64,000 nt of DNA, from assembly GCF_024585165.1 (NCBI RefSeq), contig NZ_CP029008.1, forward strand, positions 2,046,001 to 2,110,000. The letters are read 5' to 3'. Below, in pieces: positions 25,685 to 34,943 of this stretch. Both the position numbers and the translations under genes were made by a program. Origin of the DNA: Bradyrhizobium sp. WBOS07 (GTDB taxonomy: Bacteria; Pseudomonadota; Alphaproteobacteria; Rhizobiales; Xanthobacteraceae). The stretch's first letter is position 1; the number at the start of each line of letters is the position of its first letter. Under the pieces are notes generated by a model. It saw nothing but the letters and a program-made list of their open reading frames with translations, was not told where the DNA came from and did not search any database.

Positions 25685-26701
25685 ATGAAACGCGTAACCC
25701 TGGCTCTCACTCTTGCTCTCGCCGCCGGTCTCTCCGTCCAAGCCGCCGATGCGCAAACGCTCAAGACGGTCAAGGACCGGGGCATGCTGTCCTGCGGCGT
25801 CAGCCAGGGCCTGCCCGGTTTCTCCTCGCCCGACGACAAGGGCAACTGGACCGGCATCGACGTCGACGTCTGCCGCGCCATCGCCGGCGCGATCTTCAAC
25901 GACCCGACCAAGGTCAAGTTCGTGCCGCTGTCCGCCAAGGACCGCTTCACCGCGCTCCAGTCCGGCGAGATCGACGTGCTCTCGCGCAACACCACCTGGA
26001 CCATCTCGCGCGACACCTCGCTCGGCGCCAATTTTACCGGCGTGACCTATTATGACGGGCAGGGCTTCATGGTGAAGAAGTCGCTCAAGGTGAACTCGGC
26101 GCTCGAGCTCAACAGCGCCTCGGTCTGCGTGCAGACCGGCACGACGACTGAGCAAAATCTCGCCGACTACTTCAAGGCGAACAACATGAAGTACGAGGTG
26201 ATCGCGTTCGCCACCAACGACGAAACGGTCAAGGCCTATGAAGCCGGGCGCTGCGACGTCTTCACCACGGACCAGTCTGGCCTCTACGCCAACCGCCTCA
26301 AGCTCGCCAGTCCCAACGACCACATGGTGCTGCCCGAGATCATCTCCAAGGAGCCGCTCGGCCCGATGGTGCGCCACGGCGACGACCAGTGGTTCGACAT
26401 CGTGAAGTGGACGTTGTTCGCGATGATCACCGCCGAGGAGCTCGGGGTGACCTCGAAGAACGTCGACGAGAAGGCGAAGCTGGATAATCCGGAGATGAAG
26501 CGGGTTGTCGGCAGCGACGGCAATTTCGGCGAACAGCTCGGCCTGACCAAGGATTGGGTGGTGCGGATCGTGAAGACGGTCGGCAATTACGGCGAGGTGT
26601 TCGACCGCAACGTCGGCGCGGGCTCGCCGCTCGCCATCAACCGCGGCCTCAACAATCTCTGGAACAAGGGCGGTCTTCAGTACGCGCCGCCGATCCGCTG
26701 A
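25685..26701 (+). CDS. aapJ: General L-amino acid ABC transporter substrate-binding protein
   Basis: 338 residues. Signal peptide at 1-23 (MKRVTLALTLALAAGLSVQA), then a periplasmic type II binding protein: TLKTVKDRGMLSCGVSQGL, GIDVDVCRAIAGAIFND, RFTALQSGEIDVLSRNTTWT (arginine and aspartate for the ligand alpha-amino and carboxyl groups) and CDVFTTDQSGLYANR. These are features of the AapJ/BztA family, which binds many L-amino acids. First gene of aapJQMP, with the expected order and spacing. Confidence 0.95.
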   Translation: MKRVTLALTLALAAGLSVQAADAQTLKTVKDRGMLSCGVSQGLPGFSSPDDKGNWTGIDVDVCRAIAGAIFNDPTKVKFVPLSAKDRFTALQSGEIDVLSRNTTWTISRDTSLGANFTGVTYYDGQGFMVKKSLKVNSALELNSASVCVQTGTTTEQNLADYFKANNMKYEVIAFATNDETVKAYEAGRCDVFTTDQSGLYANRLKLASPNDHMVLPEIISKEPLGPMVRHGDDQWFDIVKWTLFAMITAEELGVTSKNVDEKAKLDNPEMKRVVGSDGNFGEQLGLTKDWVVRIVKTVGNYGEVFDRNVGAGSPLAINRGLNNLWNKGGLQYAPPIR

Positions 26702-26726
26702 CCGCTCCTGACCCGCTGACAGCGGC

Positions 26727-27932
26727 ATGAGCACCGAGGCCCGAAAACCGCCGCCCCAGATCGCGCTGAAGATCAGGCGCCTTCTGGGCGGCAAGGCAGG
26801 CTGGAACGGCGTTGCCGTCCAGTTTGCCTTCGCGGCGGTCCTGGGCTGGATCGGCTACGAGATCGTCTCCAATGCTCGCGCCAACCTGGAGAACCAGCAC
26901 ATTGCCGCCGGCTTCGGTTTCCTGCGCAACAACGCCGGTTTCGACGTCAACCAGACCCTGATCTCCTATACCGGCTCGGATACGTTCCTGCGCGTGTTCG
27001 TGGTCGGTCTCCTGAACACGCTCGTGGTCTCGGTGGTGGGCATCGTCTTCGCCACCGTGTTCGGCTTCGTCGTCGCGCTGTGCCGGCTGTCGCCGAACTG
27101 GCTGCTGTCGCGCATCGGCGAGATCTATGTCGAGGTCATCCGCAACCTGCCACTCCTGTTCCAGATCCTGTTCTGGTATCTGGCGGTGCTGGCGGCCTTG
27201 CCCAATCCGCGGCAGAGCATCTCGCTGTTCGGCATCGCCTTCATCAGCAATCGCGGCCTCGTCATCCCCAGTCCGATCGGCCAGAGCGGTCTCGCGCCGT
27301 TCCTGGTGGTGTTGGCGTTCGGCATCGTCGCCTCGCTGGCCCTGCGCTTCTACGCAAGGCGAGCGCTGTTTCAGCGTGGCCACGTTATCCGCATCTGGCC
27401 TTACGTGCTGGCCCTGCTGTTCGGGTTTCCGCTGGCCACGACGCTGGCATTCGGTTTGCCCTTCACGTTCGAGCTGCCGCAGCTGAGGGGATTCAATTTC
27501 GCAGGCGGCTCGCGCATCATCCCGGAATTCGTGGCACTGGTGGTGGCGCTGTCGACCTACACGGCCGCGTTCATCGCCGAGATCGTGCGCGCCGGTATCC
27601 TGTCCGTTCACAAGGGGCAGATGGAGGCGGGGTCCTCGCTGGGCCTCAGCCGCGGCGCTACGCTCCGCCTGATCGTCGTGCCGCAGGCCATGCGCGTCAT
27701 CGTGCCGCCGCTGACCAACCAGTATCTCAATCTCACCAAGAACTCGTCGCTGGCGGTCGCGATCGGCTATCCGGACCTCGTCTCGGTATTTGCCGGCACA
27801 TCGCTGAGCCAGACCGGGCAGGCGATCGAGATCATCGCCATGACGATGGGCATCTACCTTCTGATCTCGCTCGTCACCAGCGCCATCATGAGCCTCTATG
27901 GTTGGCGGGTCAGCCGGAGTCTGGGCGCATGA
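26727..27932 (+). CDS. aapQ: General L-amino acid ABC transporter permease AapQ
   Basis: 401 residues, the long form typical of AapQ/BztB (ordinary amino-acid permeases are about 220). An N-terminal helix and a large insertion precede the conserved permease core. The EAA-like loop lies near the C-terminus (EAGSSLGLSRGATLRLIVVP), where the ATPase docks. It pairs with AapM in a heterodimer. Its stop overlaps the aapM start as ATGA. Confidence 0.94.
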   Translation: MSTEARKPPPQIALKIRRLLGGKAGWNGVAVQFAFAAVLGWIGYEIVSNARANLENQHIAAGFGFLRNNAGFDVNQTLISYTGSDTFLRVFVVGLLNTLVVSVVGIVFATVFGFVVALCRLSPNWLLSRIGEIYVEVIRNLPLLFQILFWYLAVLAALPNPRQSISLFGIAFISNRGLVIPSPIGQSGLAPFLVVLAFGIVASLALRFYARRALFQRGHVIRIWPYVLALLFGFPLATTLAFGLPFTFELPQLRGFNFAGGSRIIPEFVALVVALSTYTAAFIAEIVRAGILSVHKGQMEAGSSLGLSRGATLRLIVVPQAMRVIVPPLTNQYLNLTKNSSLAVAIGYPDLVSVFAGTSLSQTGQAIEIIAMTMGIYLLISLVTSAIMSLYGWRVSRSLGA

Positions 27933-29449
27933 GCGATGTCGTCTCGTCCCGCTTCGTCCGCCGTGACCTGCTCGCCGAGCGACCCGCGCCGGTGAAGACC
28001 ACCGGCTTCATCGGCCTGATGCGCACGCGCCTGTTCAACTCGCCGACCAACATCCTGCTGACGATCCTGGGCGCCTTGCTGCTCTGGTACACGATCGTTC
28101 CCTCCGTCAAGTTCCTGGTCGTCGATGCGGTCTGGAGCGGCAAGGACCGCACCGCCTGCCTCGCCGAGAACGCCGGTTTCGCGGTCGGCGCCTGCTGGCC
28201 CTACATCCAGGCGAAGCTCCCGCAGCTGATCTACGGCTTCTATCCCGAGGCCGAACGCTGGCGGGTCGATCTCACATTCATCCTGGCCGCGGTCCTATTG
28301 GTGCCGCTGCTCGTACCGCGGCTGCCGGCGAAGAGCCTGAACGCCGGCATGTTCTTCGTCGCGTTTCCGGTGGTCGCATTCTTCCTGCTGCACGGAGGCG
28401 GCATCAAGGGCTTCGGCCTGAGCTGGACGGCCGGTCTCCTGGAGTTGTTCGACGAGAGCATCATTGGCGCCGGACAGGCGCTGCTCGGTCTCAGCAAGAA
28501 TTCGGCGATCGGACCGCTGCTGTGGGGCGTCGGAAGCCTCATCGTGCTATTCGGTACGGCGGTCCATTGGCTGATCTTTCCGCTCACCTGGTTGCGCGAC
28601 TATATCCAGGAGACAGGCCAGCCGGTCTGGGCCGATTTCGCGGCGACGGCCGCGATCGCGTGCCTGGTCGCCTTCGTTCTCGGCGGCGGCGTTCGCACCG
28701 GCGGGCGGGCTCTGGCATCGAGCATCGCCACCTTCATTGCCATCGCCATCGTCATCAGGCTCATGGATCTCGATCACGGCGGATTGCCGGTCGTGGCGAC
28801 CAATCTTTGGGGCGGCCTGCTGGTGACGCTGGTGGTCTCCGTCACCGGCATCGTCACCTCGCTGCCGATCGGCATCGCGCTCGCGCTGGGCCGCCGCTCC
28901 ACCATTCCGCTGATCCGGATCTTCTCGATCGCCTTCATCGAGTTCTGGCGCGGCGTGCCCCTGATCACCGTGCTGTTCTTCGCCACCTACATGCTGCCGC
29001 TGTTCCTGCCCGGCAATTTCACCGTCGACGGCCTCGTTCGCGCATTGATCGGCATTGCGCTGTTCACCGGCGCCTACCAGGCCGAGAACGTCCGCGGCGG
29101 GCTCGCCGCGATCCCGCGCGGGCAAACCGAGGCGGCGGCCGCCCTCGGGCTCTCCTGGTGGAAGACGACCTCGTTGATCGTGCTGCCGCAGGGGTTGCGC
29201 CACGTCATTCCAAACCTCGTCAACAGCTTCATCTCGCTGTTCAAGGACACCTCGCTGGTCTCGATCGTGGCTCTGTTCGATCTGCTGGGCTCGCTCAGGG
29301 CATCGTTCTCGGATCCGAAATGGTCGACGCCGTCGACCGCGTTCACCGGCTTCGCCTTCGCCGGCATCATCTACTTCATCTTCTGCTTTGGAATGTCGCG
29401 CTACTCGCTGTTCGTCGAGCATCGTCTCAACGCCCACCGCCGCAGCTGA
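27929..29449 (+). CDS. aapM: General L-amino acid ABC transporter permease AapM
   Basis: 506 residues, considerably longer than AapQ because of an extra N-terminal membrane region (about 1-270) before the permease core. The core has [18 protein letters not shown] and the EAA loop [20 protein letters not shown]. AapM proteins of other rhizobia are usually nearer 385-400 residues, so this one carries roughly 100 additional residues of membrane segments. ATG overlaps the aapQ stop by 4 bases. Confidence 0.92.
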   Translation: MSDVVSSRFVRRDLLAERPAPVKTTGFIGLMRTRLFNSPTNILLTILGALLLWYTIVPSVKFLVVDAVWSGKDRTACLAENAGFAVGACWPYIQAKLPQLIYGFYPEAERWRVDLTFILAAVLLVPLLVPRLPAKSLNAGMFFVAFPVVAFFLLHGGGIKGFGLSWTAGLLELFDESIIGAGQALLGLSKNSAIGPLLWGVGSLIVLFGTAVHWLIFPLTWLRDYIQETGQPVWADFAATAAIACLVAFVLGGGVRTGGRALASSIATFIAIAIVIRLMDLDHGGLPVVATNLWGGLLVTLVVSVTGIVTSLPIGIALALGRRSTIPLIRIFSIAFIEFWRGVPLITVLFFATYMLPLFLPGNFTVDGLVRALIGIALFTGAYQAENVRGGLAAIPRGQTEAAAALGLSWWKTTSLIVLPQGLRHVIPNLVNSFISLFKDTSLVSIVALFDLLGSLRASFSDPKWSTPSTAFTGFAFAGIIYFIFCFGMSRYSLFVEHRLNAHRRS

Positions 29450-29460
29450 TCGAGGTCCCC

Positions 29461-30198
29461 ATGTCAGACCCCATCGTCAAGATTTCCGGCCTCAACAAAT
29501 GGTACGGCGACTTTCACGTGCTGCGCGACATCGACCTCGAAGTGCGCAAGGGCGAGCGCATCGTGATCTGCGGGCCCTCCGGTTCCGGCAAGTCGACGCT
29601 GATCCGCTGCATCAACGCGCTCGAGGAATTCCAGGAGGGCGAGATCGTCGTCGACGGCATCGAGCTCGGACCCAACCTCAAGCATGTCGATGCCGTGCGC
29701 CGCGAAGTCGGCATGGTGTTTCAGAGCTTCAATCTGTTCCCGCACCTCACGGTGCTCGACAATTGCACGCTGGCGCCGATCTGGGTCCGCAACATCCCGA
29801 AGAAGGACGCGGAGGCGACCGCGATGAAGTTCCTGGAACGGGTCAAGATCCCGCATCAGGCCAACAAGTTTCCGGGCCAGATGTCCGGCGGCCAGCAGCA
29901 GCGCGTCGCCATCGCCCGCGCCCTGACGATGAATCCGAAGGTGATGCTGTTCGACGAGCCGACCTCGGCGCTCGACCCGGAGATGGTCAAGGAGGTACTG
30001 GACACCATGGTGGACCTCGCCGGGGAGGGCATGACCATGATGGTGGTGACCCACGAGATGGGTTTTGCCCGCGAGGTCGCCAACCGCGTGGTGTTCATGG
30101 ACGCCGGCCAGATCATCGAGGCCAACACCCCGAACGAGTTCTTCGCGGCGCCTCAGCACGCCCGCACGAAGCTGTTCCTCAGCCAGATCTTGCGCTGA
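29461..30198 (+). CDS. aapP: General L-amino acid ABC transporter ATP-binding protein
   Basis: 245 residues, a complete amino-acid-type ABC ATPase: Walker [10 protein letters not shown] (38-46), Q-loop [15 protein letters not shown], signature [15 protein letters not shown], Walker [16 protein letters not shown] and switch histidine in [13 protein letters not shown]. It energises AapQM. It starts 11 bases after aapM and ends the operon; a GC hairpin lies right after the stop. Confidence 0.96.
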   Translation: MSDPIVKISGLNKWYGDFHVLRDIDLEVRKGERIVICGPSGSGKSTLIRCINALEEFQEGEIVVDGIELGPNLKHVDAVRREVGMVFQSFNLFPHLTVLDNCTLAPIWVRNIPKKDAEATAMKFLERVKIPHQANKFPGQMSGGQQQRVAIARALTMNPKVMLFDEPTSALDPEMVKEVLDTMVDLAGEGMTMMVVTHEMGFAREVANRVVFMDAGQIIEANTPNEFFAAPQHARTKLFLSQILR

Positions 30199-30199
30199 T

Positions 30200-30217
30200 C
30201 CCCGGGAAACCCCGGGG
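30200..30217 (+). terminator. GC hairpin after aapP
   Basis: A 7-bp perfect stem CCCCGGG-AAAC-CCCGGGG starting two bases after the aapP stop. There is no T run after it, so it may act as a 3'-end stabiliser or a Rho-assisted stop rather than an intrinsic terminator. Confidence 0.45.
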
Positions 30218-30253
30218 GCGATGCTGGTCCGGCGACCGGGCGGTCATCGCTCG

Positions 30254-30269
30254 CGAATCAGTTAGACTC
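30254..30269 (+). repeat. Conserved leader element, copy 1
   Basis: CGAATCAGTTAGACTC, identical to 32600-32615. It sits 28 bases before the TTG start of the first GT41-like gene; the ribosome-binding site (CCGGAGA) and the bases CACC-TTG-CAG are also shared by both leaders. Duplicated together with the gene; may contain promoter or translation signals. Confidence 0.8.
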
Positions 30270-30297
30270 GGCTTCGGGCATTCTCCGGAGAGACACC

Positions 30298-32571
30298 TTG
30301 CAGAACGGCGGCGGCGGCGCGCGCGCATTCCAGAACGCGCGATTGCAGAAGAAATTGATGAAGCAGGCCGACGCCGTCATTGCCGCTGCGGCAAACGCCT
30401 ATGGCCAGGGCCGGTATGCCGAGACCGAGGCGCTGTGCCGCGAAATCCTGAAAGCCCTTCCGGATCATGTCGACGCCATGCATCTGCTCGGCATGTGCGC
30501 CCATGACGGCCGGCGCCTCGAGGAGGCGAAAGAGCTAATCGAGCGCGTGATTGCGCTCGATCCGCGCCTGCACGATGCCCACAACAACCTCGCGACCGTG
30601 CATTTCGACCTCGGTAATTACGAGGAGGCGCGGAAGTGCCAGGAGAGGGCGATCGCGCTGAAGCCGAATTTCGCGGTCGCGATCACCAATCTCGGCAACA
30701 CGCTGATGCATATGGGGCAGTACGAGCAGGCGCTCGAGATGCACGAGCGCGCCATCAAGCTGAAACCGGATTACGCCGATGCGCTCTGCAACCGTGGCAT
30801 GGTCGAGATCGTGCTCGGGCAGGTGATGCGCGCCAAGGAGAGTTTCGAGCGCGCCTTGCTGTTTCAGCCGCGTCATGCCGAAGCCATCGTCGGCAGCGGC
30901 ATGGTGAGCATGGAGCTCCGGCACCACGACGAGGCGGCCGCCAAGTTTGCCGCGGCGCTGGCGATCAAGCCGGGCGCGCCGAGGATCCTGGCCCAGCGCG
31001 GGCGGCTCAGTTACGAACTGCAGCGCCTGGAGCCCGCGCTTGCGGATTTCGAGGCGGCGCTTGCGATCTCGCCCAAGCTCGAGCTGGCGCTCCGGGGCAA
31101 GGCCCAGGCCTGCCTCGTCATGGGAAAGACCGCGCAGGCAATGGCAGCCGCGACGACCTTGATCGAGCGAAACCCGCGTTCCGAGATGGGAATGGCGCTG
31201 ATGGGATTCGCCTATTCGAACCAGGGCGACATGGACACCGCGATCGAATATCTCGATCGCGCGCTGGCGCTTCGCCCGGACTACGGGGACGCGATCCGGG
31301 GAAAGATCTTCCTGCAGGACTACCGCGCCGAGGCCGATTTCGTGGTGCAGCAGGCGGTGCGGAAATCCTGGTGGGATGCGATCGGCTCGAGGATTCCGCA
31401 AAGGACGCTGCCGAAGCGGCCGCTCGATCCGGACAAGCGGATCGTGGTCGGCTATGTCGCGGCCGAGTTCCGCCAGCATTCGGCGGGGCTCACCTTGCTG
31501 CCGGTGCTGCGCCATCATGATCACACCAGGTTCAAGATCATCTGCTACTATTCCTGGCCGGGGGCGGACGAGTACACCGCCAAATTCAAATCATTGGCGG
31601 ACGTCTGGGTCGATGCCTGGGGGCTTTCGGACGACGAACTCGCCGATCGCATTCAGGCCGACGATGTCGACATCCTGATCGACGTGTCAGGCCACACCAC
31701 CGGCAACCGGCTGCAATGCTTCGCGCGGAAGCCGGCTCCGATCCAGGCGACCGGGTTCGGACACGCGACGGGCACGGGCATGCCGACCATGGACTATGTG
31801 CTCGCCGATCCCATCTTCATTCCGCCGTCGGTCCGGCACTTGTTTCCCGAGAAGATCCACGATCTGCCGTGCCTGATCACGATGGAGCCGGTCACCAATC
31901 TGCAGCCCTCCGAGCTGCCGATGCTCCGCAACGGCTACGTCACTTTCGGCGTGTTCAACCGCATCTACAAGATCTCGGACGATGCGATCCGCGTGTGGTC
32001 GCGCATCATGCGGGAGGTGCCGGGATCGAAGATCATCCTCAAGCATGGTCTGCTCGACGATGCACTGCTGCGCGATAGCCTGATCGCGCGCTTCGTCGCG
32101 CAGGGCATTGCGGAGGAGAACATCACGTGCCTCGGCACCACCTCGCGCGACGACCACCTGATGGCGTTCGACAAGGTCGACATCTCGCTCGACACGTTCC
32201 CGCAAAATGGCGGCATCAGCACCTGGGAATCTCTCTACAAGGGCGTTCCCGTCGTCGCCAAGCTCGGGATCGGCGCCTCCTCGCGTGCCGGCGCCTCCAT
32301 CGTGGCCGCGGTCGGGCTCGGTGACTGGGTCGCCGAGGACGACGATGGCTATGTCGAGATCGCCCGCAAGTTTGCCGCGCAGCCCGAGCATCTGGCGAAG
32401 TTGCGCGCAGGGCTACCGGCCCAGATCGCAGCCTCGCCCGCCGGCAATGTCGAGATCTACACCCGGGAGCTCGAAGCGGGCTACCGCAAGTTCTGGCACG
32501 ACTATTGTGCCGCGGCTTCGGAACGCGGTGACACCGCGCAGGGCGAGGCGGGCACGCTGGCCGGTTCCTGA
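30298..32571 (+). CDS. TPR protein with O-GlcNAc transferase-like (GT41) domain, copy 1
   Basis: 757 residues. The first 330 residues are tetratricopeptide repeats (for example NLATVHFDLGNYEEARKCQE and ALKPNFAVAITNLGNTLMHM, with the 34-residue Leu/Gly/Tyr/Pro pattern). The rest is a GT41/SPINDLY-type catalytic region: LIDVSGHTTGNRLQCFARKP, FGHATGTGMPTMDYVLADPI, MLRNGYVTFGVFNRIYKISD and FPQNGGISTWESLYKGVPVV (UDP-sugar site). In eukaryotes such enzymes add GlcNAc to Ser/Thr; bacterial acceptors are mostly unknown. It starts at TTG 30298 because the tandem paralog uses the same TTG with the same leader; the next in-frame ATG is 30358. No signal peptide: cytoplasmic. Confidence 0.9.
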   Translation: MQNGGGGARAFQNARLQKKLMKQADAVIAAAANAYGQGRYAETEALCREILKALPDHVDAMHLLGMCAHDGRRLEEAKELIERVIALDPRLHDAHNNLATVHFDLGNYEEARKCQERAIALKPNFAVAITNLGNTLMHMGQYEQALEMHERAIKLKPDYADALCNRGMVEIVLGQVMRAKESFERALLFQPRHAEAIVGSGMVSMELRHHDEAAAKFAAALAIKPGAPRILAQRGRLSYELQRLEPALADFEAALAISPKLELALRGKAQACLVMGKTAQAMAAATTLIERNPRSEMGMALMGFAYSNQGDMDTAIEYLDRALALRPDYGDAIRGKIFLQDYRAEADFVVQQAVRKSWWDAIGSRIPQRTLPKRPLDPDKRIVVGYVAAEFRQHSAGLTLLPVLRHHDHTRFKIICYYSWPGADEYTAKFKSLADVWVDAWGLSDDELADRIQADDVDILIDVSGHTTGNRLQCFARKPAPIQATGFGHATGTGMPTMDYVLADPIFIPPSVRHLFPEKIHDLPCLITMEPVTNLQPSELPMLRNGYVTFGVFNRIYKISDDAIRVWSRIMREVPGSKIILKHGLLDDALLRDSLIARFVAQGIAEENITCLGTTSRDDHLMAFDKVDISLDTFPQNGGISTWESLYKGVPVVAKLGIGASSRAGASIVAAVGLGDWVAEDDDGYVEIARKFAAQPEHLAKLRAGLPAQIAASPAGNVEIYTRELEAGYRKFWHDYCAAASERGDTAQGEAGTLAGS

Positions 32572-32599
32572 GCCGCACACGTCTCGCCGACTGGCCGTA

Positions 32600-32615
32600 C
32601 GAATCAGTTAGACTC
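32600..32615 (+). repeat. Conserved leader element, copy 2
   Basis: CGAATCAGTTAGACTC, identical to 30254-30269, again 28 bases before the TTG start of the second GT41-like gene. The sequence between this element and the start has diverged, which suggests the 16-mer itself is under selection. Confidence 0.8.
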
Positions 32616-32643
32616 ACCTCGGGCCCTTTTCCGGAGAAACACC

Positions 32644-34881
32644 TTGCAGAGCAGCGCCGGCGCGCGCGCATTCCAGAATGCGCGGTTGCAGAAGAAGTTG
32701 AAGAAGCAGGCCGATGCGATCATCTCTGCCGCGGCGAGCGCCTATGGCCAGAGCAGGTATGCCGAGAGCGAGGCACTCTGCCGCCAGATCGTGCAGGCCG
32801 TTCCGGATCATTTCGACGCCATGCATGTCCTCGGCCTGAGCGTGCAACAGCTCGGGCGTCTCGATGAGGCGCAACAATTGCTCGAGCGCGCGGTCGCGAT
32901 CGAGCCGCGTTCGCACGAGGCGCAGAACAATCTCGGCTCCGTGTATCTCGCCCTCCAGAAATTTGAGGCCGCGCGCGCATGTCTGGAGAAGGCGATCGCG
33001 CTGAAGCCGAATTTTCCGCCGGCGCTGGCCGGCCTCGGCAACACCCTGCTTCAGATGAGCCTGCCCGAGCGGGCCATCGAAGCGTACGAGCGCGCGATCA
33101 AGCTGAAGCCCGACTATGCCGACGCGCTCTGCAATCGTGGCGTCGCGGAGCTGGCGCTGTTTCGGTTTGACCGCGCCCGGGAGAGCTTTGATCGCGCGCT
33201 GTTGTTTCAGCCGCGCCACGTCGAGGCGCTGATCGGCAAAGGCATGGTCAGTATCGAGCTCAGGCGCTACGACGAGGCGGAAGCGGCGCTCGCAGCGGCG
33301 CTCGCGATCAAGCCGGATTCGGCGAAGATTCTGGCGCAACGCGGGCGACTTAACGCGGCACTGTCGCGGCCGGAACAGGCCGCTGCGGATTTCGATGCGG
33401 CACTTGCACTTTCGCCGCGGTTTGAAGTGGCCTTGCGCGGAAAGGCAGAAGCCTCGCTCAGCATCGGAAACACCGCACAGGCGATCGTGGCCTGCACGAC
33501 CTTGCTCGAGCAGAATCCGCACTCCACGATCGCATTGGCGTTGCTGAGCTCCTGTTTTGCAAACCAGGGAGAAATCGCATCCGCGATCGAACATCTCGAC
33601 AGGGCGCTGGCGATCGCGCCGGACCCGGATTTGATGGCGCGGAAGATCTACTTTCTGGACTTTCTCCCGGACGCTGATTTCACGGTCCAGCAGGCGGCGC
33701 GCAAGTCCTGGGGGGAAGCAATCGGGGCCAGAGTGCCGCAAAGGAAGCTCGCGCCCCGGCAGCTCGACCCCGACAGGCGGATCGTGATTGGCTATGTCTC
33801 TTCCGAATTCTGGTACCACTCGGCGGCGTTCGGGCTATTGCCCGTGCTGCGCCATCACGACCATGCGAACTTCGAGATCGTCTGTTATTCGTGTTCGCCG
33901 ACCCGCGATGAGGTGACGGCCCAATTCAGGTCGGCCGCCGACGTCTGGGTCGACGCCTGGCAGATGTTCGACGATCAGCTGGCGGATCGCATTCAGGCCG
34001 ACAAGGTCGACATCCTCATCGACGTGTCCGGACATTCGTCGGGCAACAGGCTCCAGGTGTTCGCCCGCAAGCCGGCTCCCATCCAGGTCACTGGCTTCGG
34101 ACACGCGACCGGTACGGGCCTTCAGGCCATGGACTACGTGCTTGCGGACCCGGTCTTTATTCCGCAATCGGCCCGGCACCTGCTGACCGAAAAGGTCTTT
34201 GATCTGCCGTGCCTGATCACGATCGATCCGATCCTGGATGTGCCGCCTTCCCAGCTTCCCATGCTCCGCAACGGCTACGTCACCTTCGGGGTGTTCAACC
34301 GCGTCAACAAGATCTCGGACGAGGCCATCCGCGTATGGTCGAAAGTGATGCGCGAGCTGGCTGGGTCGAAGATCATCATCAAGCACACGCTGCTTGACGA
34401 TCGGCTGGTGCGCGACGGCCTCCTTGCGCGATTTGTGGCGCAGGGAATTGCGGAAGAAGCCATCACCTGCCTCGGCTCGTCCGATCGTGCCGAGCATCTG
34501 CGCGCCTTTGCGCAGGTCGATATCTCGCTCGATCCATTCCCGCAAAACGGTGGCGTTAGCACCTGGGAATCCCTCTATGCGGGCGTTCCGGTCGTGGCCA
34601 AGCTCGGCCACGGCGCGTCCTCGCGCGCCGGCGGTTCCATCGTTTCGGCTGTCGGCCTCGATGACTGGGTTGCGGAGGACGACGAGGGCTATGCCGCGAT
34701 CGCTTGCAAGTTTGCCTCGCAGCCCGAGCAACTGGCGAAGCTGCGAGCGGACTTGCCGGCGAGGATCGCAGCCTCGGCCGCGGGCAATGTCGAGGTCTAC
34801 ACCCGCAGGGTCGAGGACGGATACCGCCAGTTCTGGCGCGATTATTGCGCCGCGGCCTCGGAACGCGGCGAGCCCGCGTAG
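32644..34881 (+). CDS. TPR protein with O-GlcNAc transferase-like (GT41) domain, copy 2
   Basis: 745 residues, a clear tandem paralog of the preceding gene over its full length. TPR array in the first 330 residues (ALKPNFPPALAGLGNTLLQM), then the same GT41 blocks: LIDVSGHSSGNRLQVFARKP, GHATGTGLQAMDYVLADPVF, MLRNGYVTFGVFNRVNKISD and FPQNGGVSTWESLYAGVPVV. The TPR half has drifted more than the catalytic half, which fits different protein acceptors recognised by the repeats. TTG start at 32644 with the ribosome-binding site CCGGAGA 5 bases upstream. Ends against convergent cysK with a shared terminator. Confidence 0.9.
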   Translation: MQSSAGARAFQNARLQKKLKKQADAIISAAASAYGQSRYAESEALCRQIVQAVPDHFDAMHVLGLSVQQLGRLDEAQQLLERAVAIEPRSHEAQNNLGSVYLALQKFEAARACLEKAIALKPNFPPALAGLGNTLLQMSLPERAIEAYERAIKLKPDYADALCNRGVAELALFRFDRARESFDRALLFQPRHVEALIGKGMVSIELRRYDEAEAALAAALAIKPDSAKILAQRGRLNAALSRPEQAAADFDAALALSPRFEVALRGKAEASLSIGNTAQAIVACTTLLEQNPHSTIALALLSSCFANQGEIASAIEHLDRALAIAPDPDLMARKIYFLDFLPDADFTVQQAARKSWGEAIGARVPQRKLAPRQLDPDRRIVIGYVSSEFWYHSAAFGLLPVLRHHDHANFEIVCYSCSPTRDEVTAQFRSAADVWVDAWQMFDDQLADRIQADKVDILIDVSGHSSGNRLQVFARKPAPIQVTGFGHATGTGLQAMDYVLADPVFIPQSARHLLTEKVFDLPCLITIDPILDVPPSQLPMLRNGYVTFGVFNRVNKISDEAIRVWSKVMRELAGSKIIIKHTLLDDRLVRDGLLARFVAQGIAEEAITCLGSSDRAEHLRAFAQVDISLDPFPQNGGVSTWESLYAGVPVVAKLGHGASSRAGGSIVSAVGLDDWVAEDDEGYAAIACKFASQPEQLAKLRADLPARIAASAAGNVEVYTRRVEDGYRQFWRDYCAAASERGEPA

Positions 34882-34910
34882 CCGCCGGACACCCTGCGCA
34901 GAGCTCGTGA

Positions 34911-34937
34911 CGCGCTCCCCGGCTCAACGGGGGCGCG
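34911..34937. terminator. Shared terminator between convergent GT41 and cysK genes
   Basis: A GC-rich stem CGCGCTCCCC / GGGGGCGCG with one bulged base and a short loop (GGCTCAAC region), in a 62-base gap between two convergent stops. No clear T run on either side, so efficiency is uncertain. Confidence 0.45.
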
Positions 34938-34943
34938 CAACGG

